Assembly: GCA_015655145.1 (NCBI GenBank)
Contig: JAATFO010000124.1
Coordinates: 1 to 36,387, forward strand
Direction: 5' to 3'
Length of the DNA: 36,387 bases
Origin: Enterobacterales bacterium
GTDB taxonomy: Bacteria; Pseudomonadota; Gammaproteobacteria; Enterobacterales; Enterobacteriaceae
Below, one piece after another: positions 1 through 8,119 of this stretch (its first letter is position 1; each line of letters opens with the position of its first letter). The translations under genes and the position numbers were made by a program. Below the pieces are notes generated by a model that saw only the letters and a program-made list of their open reading frames with translations, was not told where the DNA came from and searched no databases.

Positions 1-1
1 G

Positions 2-283
2 TTCGGGGCGCTTGATGCGATGACTCGTCACCAGATGCAGCAGTTACTGATTGAAATATGGGAAAAACACCGTCTGACGGTGATGTTTGTGACTCATGAT
101 ATTGAAGAAGCCGTTTGGCTTTCGGACCGTATAGTGGTGATGGGACCTGGATGCATTGATAGCACCTTCGAGGTCAATTTGCCGCGTCCACGGGTGGAAA
201 GTATGAGTCGTGATGCCGACTTTATTGATCTTCAACACCAGGTATTGGCGCGTATTCGTCAGCCAATAGCGGTTAACGAATAA
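2..283 (+). CDS. ABC transporter ATP-binding protein, C-terminal part (nitrate/taurine/sulfonate type)
   Basis: This is the 3' end of a gene that starts outside the window; the frame is open from base 2. The visible part begins FGALDAMTR, the D-loop region just after a Walker B motif, and continues to a switch-region FVTHDIEEAVWLSDRIVVM. That combination is typical of ATPases of NitT/TauT/SsuB-type importers, which energise a membrane permease from the cytoplasmic face. The C-terminal tail is about 40 residues with no obvious extra domain. The substrate cannot be read from this fragment. Its position beside hutU, end to end with it, allows an import role linked to the hut genes, but that is only inference. 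A hairpin at 338-358 separates the two convergent genes. Confidence 0.85.
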   Translation, partial: FGALDAMTRHQMQQLLIEIWEKHRLTVMFVTHDIEEAVWLSDRIVVMGPGCIDSTFEVNLPRPRVESMSRDADFIDLQHQVLARIRQPIAVNE

Positions 284-337
284 ACACAGGGCCACAGATG
301 ATGTGCGTGTTTTTTACAATAATGTCCGTCTGGCAAA

Positions 338-358
338 GCGGGCCTGAGACAGGCCCGC
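338..358. terminator. Bidirectional terminator-like hairpin between the ABC ATPase gene and hutU
   Basis: Perfect 9-bp GC-rich arms (GCGGGCCTG / CAGGCCCGC) enclose a 3-base loop. The hairpin lies between two genes that converge. T-runs on either side are short (TTTA rightward, TTT leftward), so strength is uncertain. Confidence 0.6.
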
Positions 359-376
359 GCGTTTATCAGAAAGGCG

Positions 377-2062
377 TTATTTCACCATCGGCAGATTTAA
401 ATGATGCTCGATAGCGCATTCTCTGGCGGTGTCATAACCGGCGTCAGCATGGCGCATCACACCCGTCGCCGGGTCATTCCACAATACGCGTTGCAGGCGG
501 ACATCGGCTTCTTTACTGCCATCGCAGACAATCACCACACCGGCATGTTGCGAGAAGCCCATACCAACACCACCGCCGTGATGCAGGCTAACCCAGGTTG
601 CCCCACCAGCGGTATTCAGCAAGGCGTTAAGTAACGGCCAGTCGGAGACGGCATCAGAACCATCTTTCATTGCTTCGGTTTCCCGATTAGGTGACGCCAC
701 AGAGCCACAATCAAGGTGGTCACGACCAATCACTATCGGGGCTTTTAACTCTCCTGTTCGCACCATCTCATTAAATGCCAGCCCGGCGAGATGACGTTCG
801 CCAAGACCGAGCCAGCAGATACGCGCTGGCAGGCCCTGAAAAGCAATGCGTTCTTGCGCCATATCCAGCCAGCGATGCAGGTTTTTATTGTCCGGAAACA
901 GGGCTTTCAGTTTGGCATCGGTTTTATAGATATCGTCAGGGTCGCCGGAAAGCGCAACCCAACGGAAGGGGCCCTTGCCCTCGCAGAACAGCGGGCGGAT
1001 ATACGCCGGCACAAAGCCTGGAAAATCAAACGCGTTGCTGACGCCTTCCTCTTTCGCCACCTGGCGAATGTTATTGCCATAATCGACGGTTGGAATGCCC
1101 ATATGGTAAAAGTCGAGCATCGCCTGCACATGTAGTGCCATGGCGGCACGGGCGGCTTTTTCTACCGCTTTAGGATCCTCGCTACGGGCCCTGAACCACT
1201 GCTCTAACGTCCAGCCGACAGGCAAATATCCGTTGACCGGATCGTGTGCCGAGGTCTGATCAGTGACGATATCCGGCTTCATTCCGCCACTGTTGGCGCG
1301 TTTCACCAATTCAGGCAGGATTTCCGCCGCATTCCCAAGCAGACCGACAGAGATAGCGCGTTTGGCGGTGTTGGCATCGCTAATCATTTGCAGTGCTTCA
1401 TCCAGCGTGCGTGCTTTATAGTCGAGGTAACGCGTACGCAGGCGGAAATCAATGTGTGACTCCTGGCATTCCACGGCCAGCACTGAAGCGCCTGCCAGCA
1501 CACCAGCCAGCGGCTGCGCGCCGCCCATGCCACCCAGACCGGCGGTAAGGATCCATTTGCCACTCAGGTCGCCGTTATAGTGCTGTCGACCCGCTTCGGC
1601 AAAGGTTTCGAAGGTTCCCTGTACAATGCCTTGTGCGCCAATATAGATCCAGGACCCGGCGGTCATCTGGCCATACATCATCAGGCCCGCTTTATCCAGC
1701 GCGTGAAAATGATCCCAGGTAGCCCAGTGAGGCACCAGATTCGAATTAGCAATTAATACGCGCGGCGCCTCAGTGTGGGTGCGAAAGATGCCAACGGGTT
1801 TACCGGACTGTACCAGTAAGGTTTCATCGGCTTTCAGTGCCCGCAGTGAACGCAGAATCTGTTCAAAACATTCCCAGTTACGGGCGGCCTTGCCAATACC
1901 GCCATACACCACCAAATCCTGCGGGCGTTCAGCGACATCCGGATCGAGGTTGTTCTGGATCATGCGATAAGCGGCTTCAATCAACCAGTTCTCGCAGTGA
2001 AGTTCACTGCCATGTGGCGCTCGTACCACGCGGGCAACGGCGTTTTTTACGGAGTCATTCAT
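377..2062 (-). CDS. hutU: Urocanate hydratase (urocanase)
   Basis: HutU carries out the second step of histidine degradation in the cytosol, converting urocanate to 4-imidazolone-5-propionate with tightly bound NAD+ acting as an electrophile. From the ATG at 2062 the protein has 561 residues, the usual family length. A glycine-rich NAD-binding stretch ([12 protein letters not shown]) sits near residues 175-186, and the conserved cysteine motif [14 protein letters not shown] puts the cysteine at about residue 416. An in-frame TTG six codons upstream exists, but the ATG has a good AAGGGG ribosome-binding site. It lies directly downstream of hutH on the same strand with a 14-bp gap between hutH's stop and this ATG, so the two are almost certainly co-transcribed as hutHU from the HutC-controlled promoter near 3640-3740. 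Confidence 0.97.
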   Translation of the reverse strand: MNDSVKNAVARVVRAPHGSELHCENWLIEAAYRMIQNNLDPDVAERPQDLVVYGGIGKAARNWECFEQILRSLRALKADETLLVQSGKPVGIFRTHTEAPRVLIANSNLVPHWATWDHFHALDKAGLMMYGQMTAGSWIYIGAQGIVQGTFETFAEAGRQHYNGDLSGKWILTAGLGGMGGAQPLAGVLAGASVLAVECQESHIDFRLRTRYLDYKARTLDEALQMISDANTAKRAISVGLLGNAAEILPELVKRANSGGMKPDIVTDQTSAHDPVNGYLPVGWTLEQWFRARSEDPKAVEKAARAAMALHVQAMLDFYHMGIPTVDYGNNIRQVAKEEGVSNAFDFPGFVPAYIRPLFCEGKGPFRWVALSGDPDDIYKTDAKLKALFPDNKNLHRWLDMAQERIAFQGLPARICWLGLGERHLAGLAFNEMVRTGELKAPIVIGRDHLDCGSVASPNRETEAMKDGSDAVSDWPLLNALLNTAGGATWVSLHHGGGVGMGFSQHAGVVIVCDGSKEADVRLQRVLWNDPATGVMRHADAGYDTARECAIEHHLNLPMVK

Positions 2063-2076
2063 GATTTTCCCCTTAT

Positions 2077-3633
2077 TCAAACCGATTGTTTAATCGTGGT
2101 TGCCGGCATCAGCGCGGCAATGACCGTTGGCCAGGCATCGTTGCTGGCCCAGAGGCGCATTTGTTCAATGTCTGGCGCCATCAGGCGGTCTTTCTCCAGG
2201 AAAGCAACGCGCGCGCGCAGGCGTGTCAGCTCCTGTTCAAGAAGGGTGGAGCTTTGTAAAGGGCGATGAAAGTCGATGCCTTGCGCCGCGGCCATGGCTT
2301 CAATACCGACGATAGCGGCGGTGTTAAAGCACATATCTCCCAAACGGCGTGCCGCATAGGTAGCCATCGAAACATGATCTTCCTGATTAGCGGAAGTGGG
2401 CAGACTGTCGACACTGCCCGGATGCGCCAGCGATTTATTTTCTGAAGCCAGGGCGGCGGCCGTGACCTGGGCTATCATAAAACCGGAATTGACGCCGCCG
2501 TCATTCACCAGGAACGGCGGCAGACCGGAAAGACCGCTATCAAGCATCAGTGCCAGGCGACGCTCGGAAATGGCGCCGATTTCTGCCACCGCCAGTGCGA
2601 TGATATCGGCGGCAAAGGCCACCGGTTCAGCATGGAAATTGCCGCCGGAAATGACTTCACCGGTTTCCGGGAATACCAGCGGATTATCGGAAGCGGCATT
2701 CGCTTCAATTTGCAGGATGCGTGCCGCATGGTTCAGGTTATCCAGACAGGCACCCATCACTTGTGGAATACAACGGATGGAGTAGGGATCCTGGACGCGA
2801 CCACAATCGGCATGAGAGATCAGAATCTCACTGCCTGTTAGCAGTGCAGATACCGCGCTGGCAACAGCGATTTGCCCATGCTGGCCACGGGCCTGGTGAA
2901 TACGACTGTCAAACGGTTTGACCGAACCTTTGATGGCTTCCAGTGACAGCGCCCCGGCAACCAGTGCGGCGGCAAAGGTATTTTCTGCATTAAACAGACC
3001 GCGTAATGCCAGCGCGGTGGAGACTTGGGTGCCGTTCAGTAACGCCAGCCCTTCTTTCGGGCCGAGAACCACGGGTTCCAGTCCGGCTTTTTTTAATCCT
3101 TCCACCGCAGGCACGATTTTACCGCTGATCCGCACATTACCTTCGCCCAACAGCATCAATGACAGGTGGGCGAGGGGAGCCAAATCACCCGATGCACCAA
3201 CCGATCCTTTTTCCGGAATACAGGGCATAACCCCGGCATTAAATAAGGCAATCAAGGCGTCGATTAATGCAATGCGGATACCGGAGTGACCACGCGCCAG
3301 GCTGATTACTTTGGTCGCCATCACCAGGCGGACCACATTGTCAGGCAACAGATCACCTAAGCCAACACTGTGCGACAACACCAGGTTACGTTGTAATTCC
3401 GCCAGCCGCGATGCCGGGATGGTGGTTTGCGCCAGCTTGCCGAAGCCAGTATTGATGCCATAAACTACGTGCCCGGCATGGACGATCGCTTCCACGGTTT
3501 CGCGCGCTTTCAGCACATCATTACGTGCGCGCTCATCCAGCTCCAGCGTTACTCCCCCCTGATAAATGCGTTTGAGCATCGCCAAATCGACCGTGCCTGG
3601 CGTCAGGCGACAGACTTTGGTACTGAACGACAT
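2077..3633 (-). CDS. hutH: Histidine ammonia-lyase
   Basis: HutH is the first enzyme of histidine breakdown and removes ammonia from L-histidine to give trans-urocanate. The signature [14 protein letters not shown] is present; its Ala147-Ser148-Gly149 triplet cyclises autocatalytically into the MIO cofactor. Length from the chosen ATG is 518 residues, normal for the family. The start at 3633 is preferred over an in-frame start seven codons upstream because an AGGAG ribosome-binding site lies 7 bases before it. A HutC-like operator (3643-3655) lies immediately upstream of that site. hutH is first in the hutH-hutU transcript and divergent from hutC. No damage to the reading frame is visible. 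Confidence 0.97.
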   Translation of the reverse strand: MSFSTKVCRLTPGTVDLAMLKRIYQGGVTLELDERARNDVLKARETVEAIVHAGHVVYGINTGFGKLAQTTIPASRLAELQRNLVLSHSVGLGDLLPDNVVRLVMATKVISLARGHSGIRIALIDALIALFNAGVMPCIPEKGSVGASGDLAPLAHLSLMLLGEGNVRISGKIVPAVEGLKKAGLEPVVLGPKEGLALLNGTQVSTALALRGLFNAENTFAAALVAGALSLEAIKGSVKPFDSRIHQARGQHGQIAVASAVSALLTGSEILISHADCGRVQDPYSIRCIPQVMGACLDNLNHAARILQIEANAASDNPLVFPETGEVISGGNFHAEPVAFAADIIALAVAEIGAISERRLALMLDSGLSGLPPFLVNDGGVNSGFMIAQVTAAALASENKSLAHPGSVDSLPTSANQEDHVSMATYAARRLGDMCFNTAAIVGIEAMAAAQGIDFHRPLQSSTLLEQELTRLRARVAFLEKDRLMAPDIEQMRLWASNDAWPTVIAALMPATTIKQSV

Positions 3634-3642
3634 AGTATACTC

Positions 3643-3655
3643 CTGTATAGACAAG
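3643..3655. promoter_or_regulatory. HutC-like operator, hutH-proximal
   Basis: Read leftward the site is CTTGTCTATACAG, a near-palindrome around TTGT-N4-ACA(A). The same 12-13 bp word recurs at 3728-3740 in the opposite orientation, and a partial copy lies at 3878-3889. GntR/HutC regulators of hut genes bind TGTATATACA-like sites. Its position next to the hutH ribosome-binding site suits repression of hutHU. Confidence 0.6.
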
Positions 3656-3727
3656 TTCGGTAAAACAGAGAGCCCAGGATAGAGTGGGCTTTGTCAGGTA
3701 TAAATAAGTGAATCACAACCGTATATT

Positions 3728-3740
3728 CTTGTCTATACAA
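3728..3740. promoter_or_regulatory. HutC-like operator, central
   Basis: CTTGTCTATACAA matches the reverse complement of the hutH-proximal site in 12 of 13 positions. It lies in the 308-bp divergent hutH/hutC region, which carries no gene. Confidence 0.6.
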
Positions 3741-3877
3741 CTAGCAATGCTTGTGCCAGATTGATCATGCAAGGGCATGTCCGTTTGGCAGCGTGTTGCG
3801 CCGGGAATGTGTTTTCAGAAAGCACTCTACAGGTGCATCTGTTGCACGGTTTGTGTGCGCCGGATGCTTCCATAGGG

Positions 3878-3889
3878 TGCCTATACATT
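3878..3889. promoter_or_regulatory. Possible third HutC-like site, hutC-proximal
   Basis: TGCCTATACATT shares the CTATACA core of the two stronger sites. It lies about 55-65 bases before the hutC start, where it could serve autoregulation. The match is weaker than the other two. Confidence 0.4.
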
Positions 3890-3941
3890 GACAACAGCAA
3901 GCCGTAAACTACAACGACCACTTTTATCTAAGGACATTGAT

Positions 3942-4697
3942 ATGGCCGATCAGACTGTTATTGCGCAACTTGCCGCAGCCATGAGCGATCAGCCCGCGCC
4001 TATTTACCAGCGGGTGAAACAGGCGATCATAAGCCAGGTCACTGAAGGCGTATGGAAGGCCAATCAGCGCGTGCCCTCGGAAAGTGAGCTGGTTAATGAG
4101 TTGGGTGTGAGCAGGATGACCATTAATCGGGCATTACGCGAATTAACCAGTGAAGGCTATTTGATCCGTATGCAGGGGGTCGGTACGTTTGTCGCTGAAA
4201 TGAAAGGCTACACAGCGATGCTGGAAGTGCATAACATTGCCGAAGAGATTGCGCAGCGAGGCCACAGACACAGCAGTAAAATTTTATTGTTGCATGAACT
4301 GAAGGCAGAGCCGGAACAGGCGGAGGGACTTGGCCTGGTAAGCGGTCAGATCATTTATCATTCATTGATCGTGCATTATGAAAATGAATTGCCGGTGCAA
4401 CTGGAAGATAGATTAGTCAATCCATTTATGGTGCCGGATTACCTGAATCAGGATTATCACAGCCAGACACCGTATACTTATTTGATGCGCGTTGCGCCGT
4501 TGACGGCAGGTGAGCATATTGTCGAAGCGGTGTTACCCGACAGGCATCAATGTCAATATTTATCACTGGATGAACACGAACCTTGTTTGCTGATTCGGCG
4601 TCAAACCTGGAGTGATGCGAAAATAGTGACCTATGCGAAATTACTGTATCCCGGGTCACGTTATAAATTACTGGGACGTTTTAAAGGGCATGGATGA
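3942..4697 (+). CDS. hutC: Histidine utilisation repressor, GntR/HutC family
   Basis: HutC is a DNA-binding repressor of the hut genes, released by urocanate in characterised systems. The N-terminal winged helix-turn-helix is clear at about residues 20-95, with PIYQRVKQAI, SESELVNELGVSRMTINRAL and EGYLIRMQGVGTFVA. The rest is a UTRA ligand-binding domain ending near GSRYKLLGRF. The ATG at 3942 follows AAGGAC and gives 251 residues; an upstream in-frame TTG at 3888 would overlap a likely operator, so it is less credible. The gene is divergent from hutH, the standard arrangement for a local repressor, and is followed by 555 bp without a hut gene. Confidence 0.93.
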   Translation: MADQTVIAQLAAAMSDQPAPIYQRVKQAIISQVTEGVWKANQRVPSESELVNELGVSRMTINRALRELTSEGYLIRMQGVGTFVAEMKGYTAMLEVHNIAEEIAQRGHRHSSKILLLHELKAEPEQAEGLGLVSGQIIYHSLIVHYENELPVQLEDRLVNPFMVPDYLNQDYHSQTPYTYLMRVAPLTAGEHIVEAVLPDRHQCQYLSLDEHEPCLLIRRQTWSDAKIVTYAKLLYPGSRYKLLGRFKGHG

Positions 4698-5017
4698 GGC
4701 TGATGTTCCCGGTGTTTTTCGAGCTGGTCGCCAGGCTGGCGAGTTAACGCTGATCTTTCCGGACATGGCCCTTTCGAGTTCGCAGCAAAGGGCCTTCAAA
4801 CCCGTTTTGGTCAGATTCCTTTTAGCAGCGAGACGGCGTATTAAGCGGCTCTCCCATTAGAACTATTTTATCTGTCATTTTGACCCTCGGCAGTGTCCGA
4901 AATCTTCACGGGTTCAATCGCTATTTAGCTGTACGCGCCGTTTTTTGCGCGCGCGCCGGGACCAAACTGCGTCAATAATGCCGGCTGGAACCGGCGATAA
5001 GCACAGTCTGATTTTTA

Positions 5018-5026
5018 TGCTATATT
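5018..5026 (+). promoter_or_regulatory. Possible extended -10 promoter for the microcin-like gene
   Basis: TGCTATATT is an extended -10 (TGn plus TATATT) with no clear -35. The same word occurs upstream of ompX in this window. A start here would give a leader of about 220 bases. This is an inference from sequence only. Confidence 0.35.
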
Positions 5027-5118
5027 ATCCTGCAGTTATATTGCGTTAATAAATAATAATGGGAGCCGTAATTGTTTGTTTTTACACGGTGGCTGAATAC
5101 TTACTGTTTCTATTTAAA

Positions 5119-5149
5119 TTAATCACTAACACGTTCAGCTAATGATTAA
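5119..5149. promoter_or_regulatory. Operator-like inverted repeat upstream of the microcin-like gene
   Basis: TTAATCACTAAC (5119-5130) and GCTAATGATTAA (5138-5149) are inverted copies matching at 10 of 12 positions around a 7-base centre. The repeat lies 104-134 bases before the microcin-like start codon. It is operator-like in size. It does not match the standard Fur box well, and no regulator can be named. Confidence 0.35.
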
Positions 5150-5252
5150 CGGTATGTTTTATATTTCCTTTTTTATAATGAAATGTGTTTACTTTTCGTT
5201 TTTATTTTAATATTATCCAAATCTTACTCATTAACTGAAAGAAGGAATTATC

Positions 5253-5594
5253 ATGAGAGTATTGACTGAAAATGAAATGAACATGATTGCCGGTGGTGGT
5301 AATTATGCGGATAATGTGAGAGATGCCGCAAACAGTAAAAGAAGTCAGGCGGTGAAAAATAAAAATAATAATGGCGGGTTTTACGGTGGACAGGGTACGG
5401 CGGTCACCAATTGTAACACTGGTATTATTGGTGGTATGGTTGCCGGTTCCATTGGTGGGGTCCCGGGAATGGCACTCGGTCTGGTTGGCGGGGCACTTGC
5501 CGGCGGCTGCTTTGGTCAGGGGAACAACAATGGCGGTGGCAGTGGGAGCTCAAGCAGTAATTGTGGCAATAACAACGGCGGCTGTTCCTGGTAG
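5253..5594 (+). CDS. Candidate class II microcin precursor (double-glycine leader)
   Basis: I recognise no named family member. The 113-residue product starts MRVLTENEMNMIAGG, closely resembling the leader of microcin V (MRTLTLNELDSVSGG) and ending in the Gly-Gly removed by peptidase-containing ABC exporters. The predicted mature peptide is 98 residues. It has a polar, Asn/Lys-rich start, then a hydrophobic glycine-zipper segment at about residues 57-85 (IIGGMVAGSIGGVPGMALG). The tail is Gly/Asn/Ser-rich and ends in CSW. Cysteines at 54, 86, 104 and 111 could form two disulfides. The serine/glycine tail recalls class IIb microcins, but the cysteines recall microcin V. AAGGA lies 8 bases before the ATG. 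A two-helix ORF follows 68 bp later. No exporter genes are in the window, so export would need genes elsewhere. A non-antibacterial secreted peptide is the main alternative. Confidence 0.72.
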   Translation: MRVLTENEMNMIAGGGNYADNVRDAANSKRSQAVKNKNNNGGFYGGQGTAVTNCNTGIIGGMVAGSIGGVPGMALGLVGGALAGGCFGQGNNNGGGSGSSSSNCGNNNGGCSW

Positions 5595-5662
5595 TTATCT
5601 GATTACCTAGCGTGTTTGTATCCAATATCCGCACTGCCCAAGGCGGCCAGGGAAGTATACTG

Positions 5663-5884
5663 ATGAACATTATTCTACGTCCAGTTGCTATTTTATTAGG
5701 CATATTATGTGCAGCTTCATTATTGAGTGGTGCCGGTGTTGCATTTACTGACTGGTATGCAGCGCCTAAAAACTTATCAGTTTTCCTGCTCATTATAAGT
5801 AGCATGTGCAGTATGGTAATGGTCTGTGAACGTATTTTTCTTTTTTTATTTCCGAAGTTTAAAAACAAAAAAGAGATACTCTGA
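5663..5884 (+). CDS. Small two-helix membrane protein, candidate microcin immunity protein
   Basis: This 73-residue protein has two hydrophobic segments, at about residues 4-27 (RPVAILLGILCAASLLSG) and 36-58 (SVFLLIISSMCSMVMVCERI). They are followed by a short basic tail (KFKNKK). Small inner-membrane proteins of this size, encoded just after the toxin, are the usual immunity proteins of class II microcins such as microcin V. I chose the ATG at 5663, which follows GGAAG at 7 bases, over an in-frame codon 17 residues upstream. It lies 68 bp after the microcin-like gene on the same strand, with no terminator visible between them. I recognise no family; the role is inferred from size, topology and position. 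Confidence 0.65.
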   Translation: MNIILRPVAILLGILCAASLLSGAGVAFTDWYAAPKNLSVFLLIISSMCSMVMVCERIFLFLFPKFKNKKEIL

Positions 5885-6109
5885 ATGATTCGGGTTGCTG
5901 GAACAGGGACGGCACAGGAATTCCACTGCGCTTACATGAGTAAGTTATTAGAATGAATGAGCGTAACCAATACCCCAACAATGTGAAGCATGATCAGTAT
6001 AAAGAATAAAACACATCAATATATCGAATAGATCTCATCTTGCCGGGGCAAGTGAAGAGATTTGGATGCTAAACCTCACCGTTAGATGAAAAATGAAAGG
6101 AATAATAAA

Positions 6110-6132
6110 AAAGGGCGTTGATGACGCCCTTT
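6110..6132 (-). terminator. Rho-independent terminator after hutD
   Basis: AAAGGGCGT/ACGCCCTTT arms (9 bp) are followed on the minus strand by TTTTTTATT. The hairpin sits just past the hutD stop codon, and its arms could also stop rightward transcripts from the microcin-like genes. The rest of 5885-6109 shows no convincing gene. Confidence 0.8.
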
Positions 6133-6137
6133 AATCG

Positions 6138-6680
6138 TTAATAAATTTTTTTAATGACAGCAAATAGTATGAATGCATCGTTTGATGCCGGTTCAATGGC
6201 TTCACCCTTGCTTTCCCACCAGGCGCCCTGACCGCGTGTCATCACTTTTTCACCGATCCGCCATTGTCCGGTGATAACCCAACATACCCCCATATCACTC
6301 TGGTGTTGTTGTGTTGTGGTGAAAACATCGGATGAAAAACTGCCACGTCGTGTCATAACATTAAAATCACGGCTTTCCTGGCCAGTCAATGTCGCGCTAA
6401 TTGGCTCATCACCCATGAAACGAAACGGCTGATAGTGTTGTAAAGGCTGAACAATTTTTCCTGGCCCGTTTAATTCTACACCGGCGCCTTCCAGCAACGT
6501 GATCACCCGATCAACGCCCGGGAACAGCGAAAAATCGCCACTGGTAGCAATAGTGGCGATACTGGCGCGCCAGCCGAAAGGCTCAGCCTGTGGCGGAAAA
6601 CTGACAATTTCCCGTGTTTCGCCACCGCCGTTACGCCAGCGACTGACGGGCAAATGGGCGGTATCATAAAAATGCATCAT
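6138..6680 (-). CDS. hutD: HutD family protein (Ves-like cupin)
   Basis: HutD proteins are small cytoplasmic cupin-fold proteins. In Pseudomonas, HutD has been proposed to set an upper limit on hut expression; E. coli Ves is a relative. The N-terminal motif WRNGGGETREI and the FGWRASIATIATSGDFSLFPGVDR block near residues 35-60 are characteristic. Length is 180 residues. Its ATG overlaps the hutF stop (ATGA, 6677-6680), implying translational coupling; a second ATG follows directly. It is last in a hutF-hutD transcript ended by a strong hairpin. Family assignment is firm, but the biochemical role in this organism is not shown. Confidence 0.9.
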   Translation of the reverse strand: MMHFYDTAHLPVSRWRNGGGETREIVSFPPQAEPFGWRASIATIATSGDFSLFPGVDRVITLLEGAGVELNGPGKIVQPLQHYQPFRFMGDEPISATLTGQESRDFNVMTRRGSFSSDVFTTTQQHQSDMGVCWVITGQWRIGEKVMTRGQGAWWESKGEAIEPASNDAFILFAVIKKIY

Positions 6681-8032
6681 TTCAATTCACTCATCACGCG
6701 ACGAAAATGTGCGGCACTTTGTTCCTGCAATGCGTGTTGCCCGGCATGGATCACCTGTTTCCCGGCTACAAAAACATCGCGAATTTGTCCGCGGTGACCT
6801 GCGAAAAGCCAACGGTTCAGCAACGCATGATCATCGCAACTTTCAAGCCAGGCATCATTATCAAGTATCAGCCAGTCCGCGCGTTGCCCGACGGCCAGTA
6901 TCCCCGTGTTTACCGCGCATGCCCGGGCGCCGCCAAGCGCAGCCTGACGATAGAGCAAGTCGCCTACAGATGTTTCTTGAGTAGTGACAATCCGGTTGCG
7001 GCGTCGGTCTCGCAGGCGTTGACCATACTCCAGCCAGCGAAGTTCTTCCACCACGTCCAGCGAAACGTGGCTATCTGACCCAATCCCCCAGCATCCCCCT
7101 TGTGCGATGTAGCGCGTTGCCGGGAAAATGCCATCGCCAAGGTTGGCTTCAGTCGTCGGACACAGTCCCGCTACTGCGCCGCTGGCTGCCAGTCGTGAAA
7201 TTTCATTATCATCAAGATGCGTGGCATGGATCAGACACCAGCGGGAATTAACGTCAAAGCGGTCCAGCAATCCGTTGACCGGACGCTCACCGCACCAGGC
7301 CAGAGAATCATTTACCTCTTTTTCCTGTTCGGCAATGTGGATATGCACCGGTAAATCATCCGGTGAATCGGCCAGCACCTGGTTCATTTGTTGTTCACTG
7401 ACGGCACGCAGTGAATGGAAACAAATTCCCTGGTTATGCAACGGCTTAGCGGTCAGTAAAGTGCGCAGATTTCCCTGCTGGCGTAAATATCGGTCCACAT
7501 CCTGAATAAAGCGTTTTTGCCCACTCTGCGGTGGCAAAGCGCCAAATCCGCCGTAACTGTACAGCACCGGCAATACAGTCTGGCCAATGCCGACAAGTTC
7601 TGCTGCATGGATCACGTGTTGCAGCATATCGTCATGCGCATAAGGCTGGCCGGCAATATCATGGTGCAAATAGTGGAATTCCGCGACCTGGGTGTAACCC
7701 CCTTTTAGCATGTCAATATACAGATAAGTAGCAATGTGACCGACTTGCTCGGGGGAAAGACGTTGCACCAGACGATACATCAATTCGCGCCAGGTCCAGA
7801 AGCTATCCTGAGGGTTGCCGGCAACTTCGGCCAGACCTGCCATTGCACGCTGGAATGCATGGGAATGTAAATTGGCAATGGCGGGTACCATTGCACCATT
7901 GAGCAAGATGTGATTTTCCTGCTGACTATCAGGCGTGATAGCCTGAATAAACCCCTGGTTATCGACATCGATGCGAACCGCGTGGTGCCAACCATTAGCC
8001 AGCAATGCTCGCGACACAAAAAAACTCGACAT
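6677..8032 (-). CDS. hutF: Formimidoylglutamate deiminase
   Basis: HutF is an amidohydrolase-superfamily metalloenzyme that deiminates N-formimino-L-glutamate to N-formyl-L-glutamate and ammonia. It is the fourth step of the five-step route and is used together with the HutG deformylase found here. Metal-binding motifs are visible: LHSHAFQRAM (HxH), ICFHSL, HIHIAEQ and GIGSDSHVSLD. The open frame extends 103 codons further upstream, but that extension crosses the divergent promoter and hutI. The ATG at 8032 gives 451 residues, the family norm, after an AGGGA ribosome-binding site. It is divergent from hutI, with an HutC-type operator between them. Confidence 0.95.
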   Translation of the reverse strand: MSSFFVSRALLANGWHHAVRIDVDNQGFIQAITPDSQQENHILLNGAMVPAIANLHSHAFQRAMAGLAEVAGNPQDSFWTWRELMYRLVQRLSPEQVGHIATYLYIDMLKGGYTQVAEFHYLHHDIAGQPYAHDDMLQHVIHAAELVGIGQTVLPVLYSYGGFGALPPQSGQKRFIQDVDRYLRQQGNLRTLLTAKPLHNQGICFHSLRAVSEQQMNQVLADSPDDLPVHIHIAEQEKEVNDSLAWCGERPVNGLLDRFDVNSRWCLIHATHLDDNEISRLAASGAVAGLCPTTEANLGDGIFPATRYIAQGGCWGIGSDSHVSLDVVEELRWLEYGQRLRDRRRNRIVTTQETSVGDLLYRQAALGGARACAVNTGILAVGQRADWLILDNDAWLESCDDHALLNRWLFAGHRGQIRDVFVAGKQVIHAGQHALQEQSAAHFRRVMSELK

Positions 8033-8055
8033 AGTTGATCCCTGGATACAGTAGT

Positions 8056-8071
8056 TGTATATACATATACA
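8056..8071. promoter_or_regulatory. HutC-type operator between hutF and hutI
   Basis: TGTATATACATATACA contains a perfect TGTATATACA palindrome (8056-8065) and an overlapping second half. It sits in the 87-bp gap between divergent hutF and hutI. This matches the core reported for HutC sites and would let one repressor control both transcripts. Confidence 0.7.
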
Positions 8072-8119
8072 TACTTTGACGAGCACTGTAAATGGCGGTG
8101 CGACAAACGGGAAGGATAA

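Larger units (their letters stand above)
4698..5252. other. Gene-free, partly AT-rich stretch upstream of the microcin-like gene
   Basis: I see no convincing gene here. Near hutC there are small inverted repeats: CGCCA/TGGCG at 4729-4741, and GGCCCTTT/AAAGGGCC at 4767-4774 and 4787-4794. Any of these could end the hutC transcript, though none has a proper T-run. From about 5010 the sequence becomes strongly AT-rich, unlike the surrounding hut genes, which suggests an acquired insert with its own promoter. Confidence 0.6.

Noticed and set aside
4633-4860. 75-codon plus-strand frame overlapping the end of hutC
   Set aside because: Lies in a different frame within hutC's conserved C-terminus, has no ribosome-binding site and no recognisable motif.
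5425-5868. 147-codon open frame antisense to the microcin-like and immunity genes
   Set aside because: Composition is low-complexity His/Arg/Cys sequence mirroring the glycine-rich plus-strand gene; it has no credible ribosome-binding site and no protein-like features.
5885-5956. 23-codon ORF starting right after the immunity-like stop codon
   Set aside because: No ribosome-binding site of its own beyond the upstream coding end, no hydrophobic or leader-like character; too short to support.
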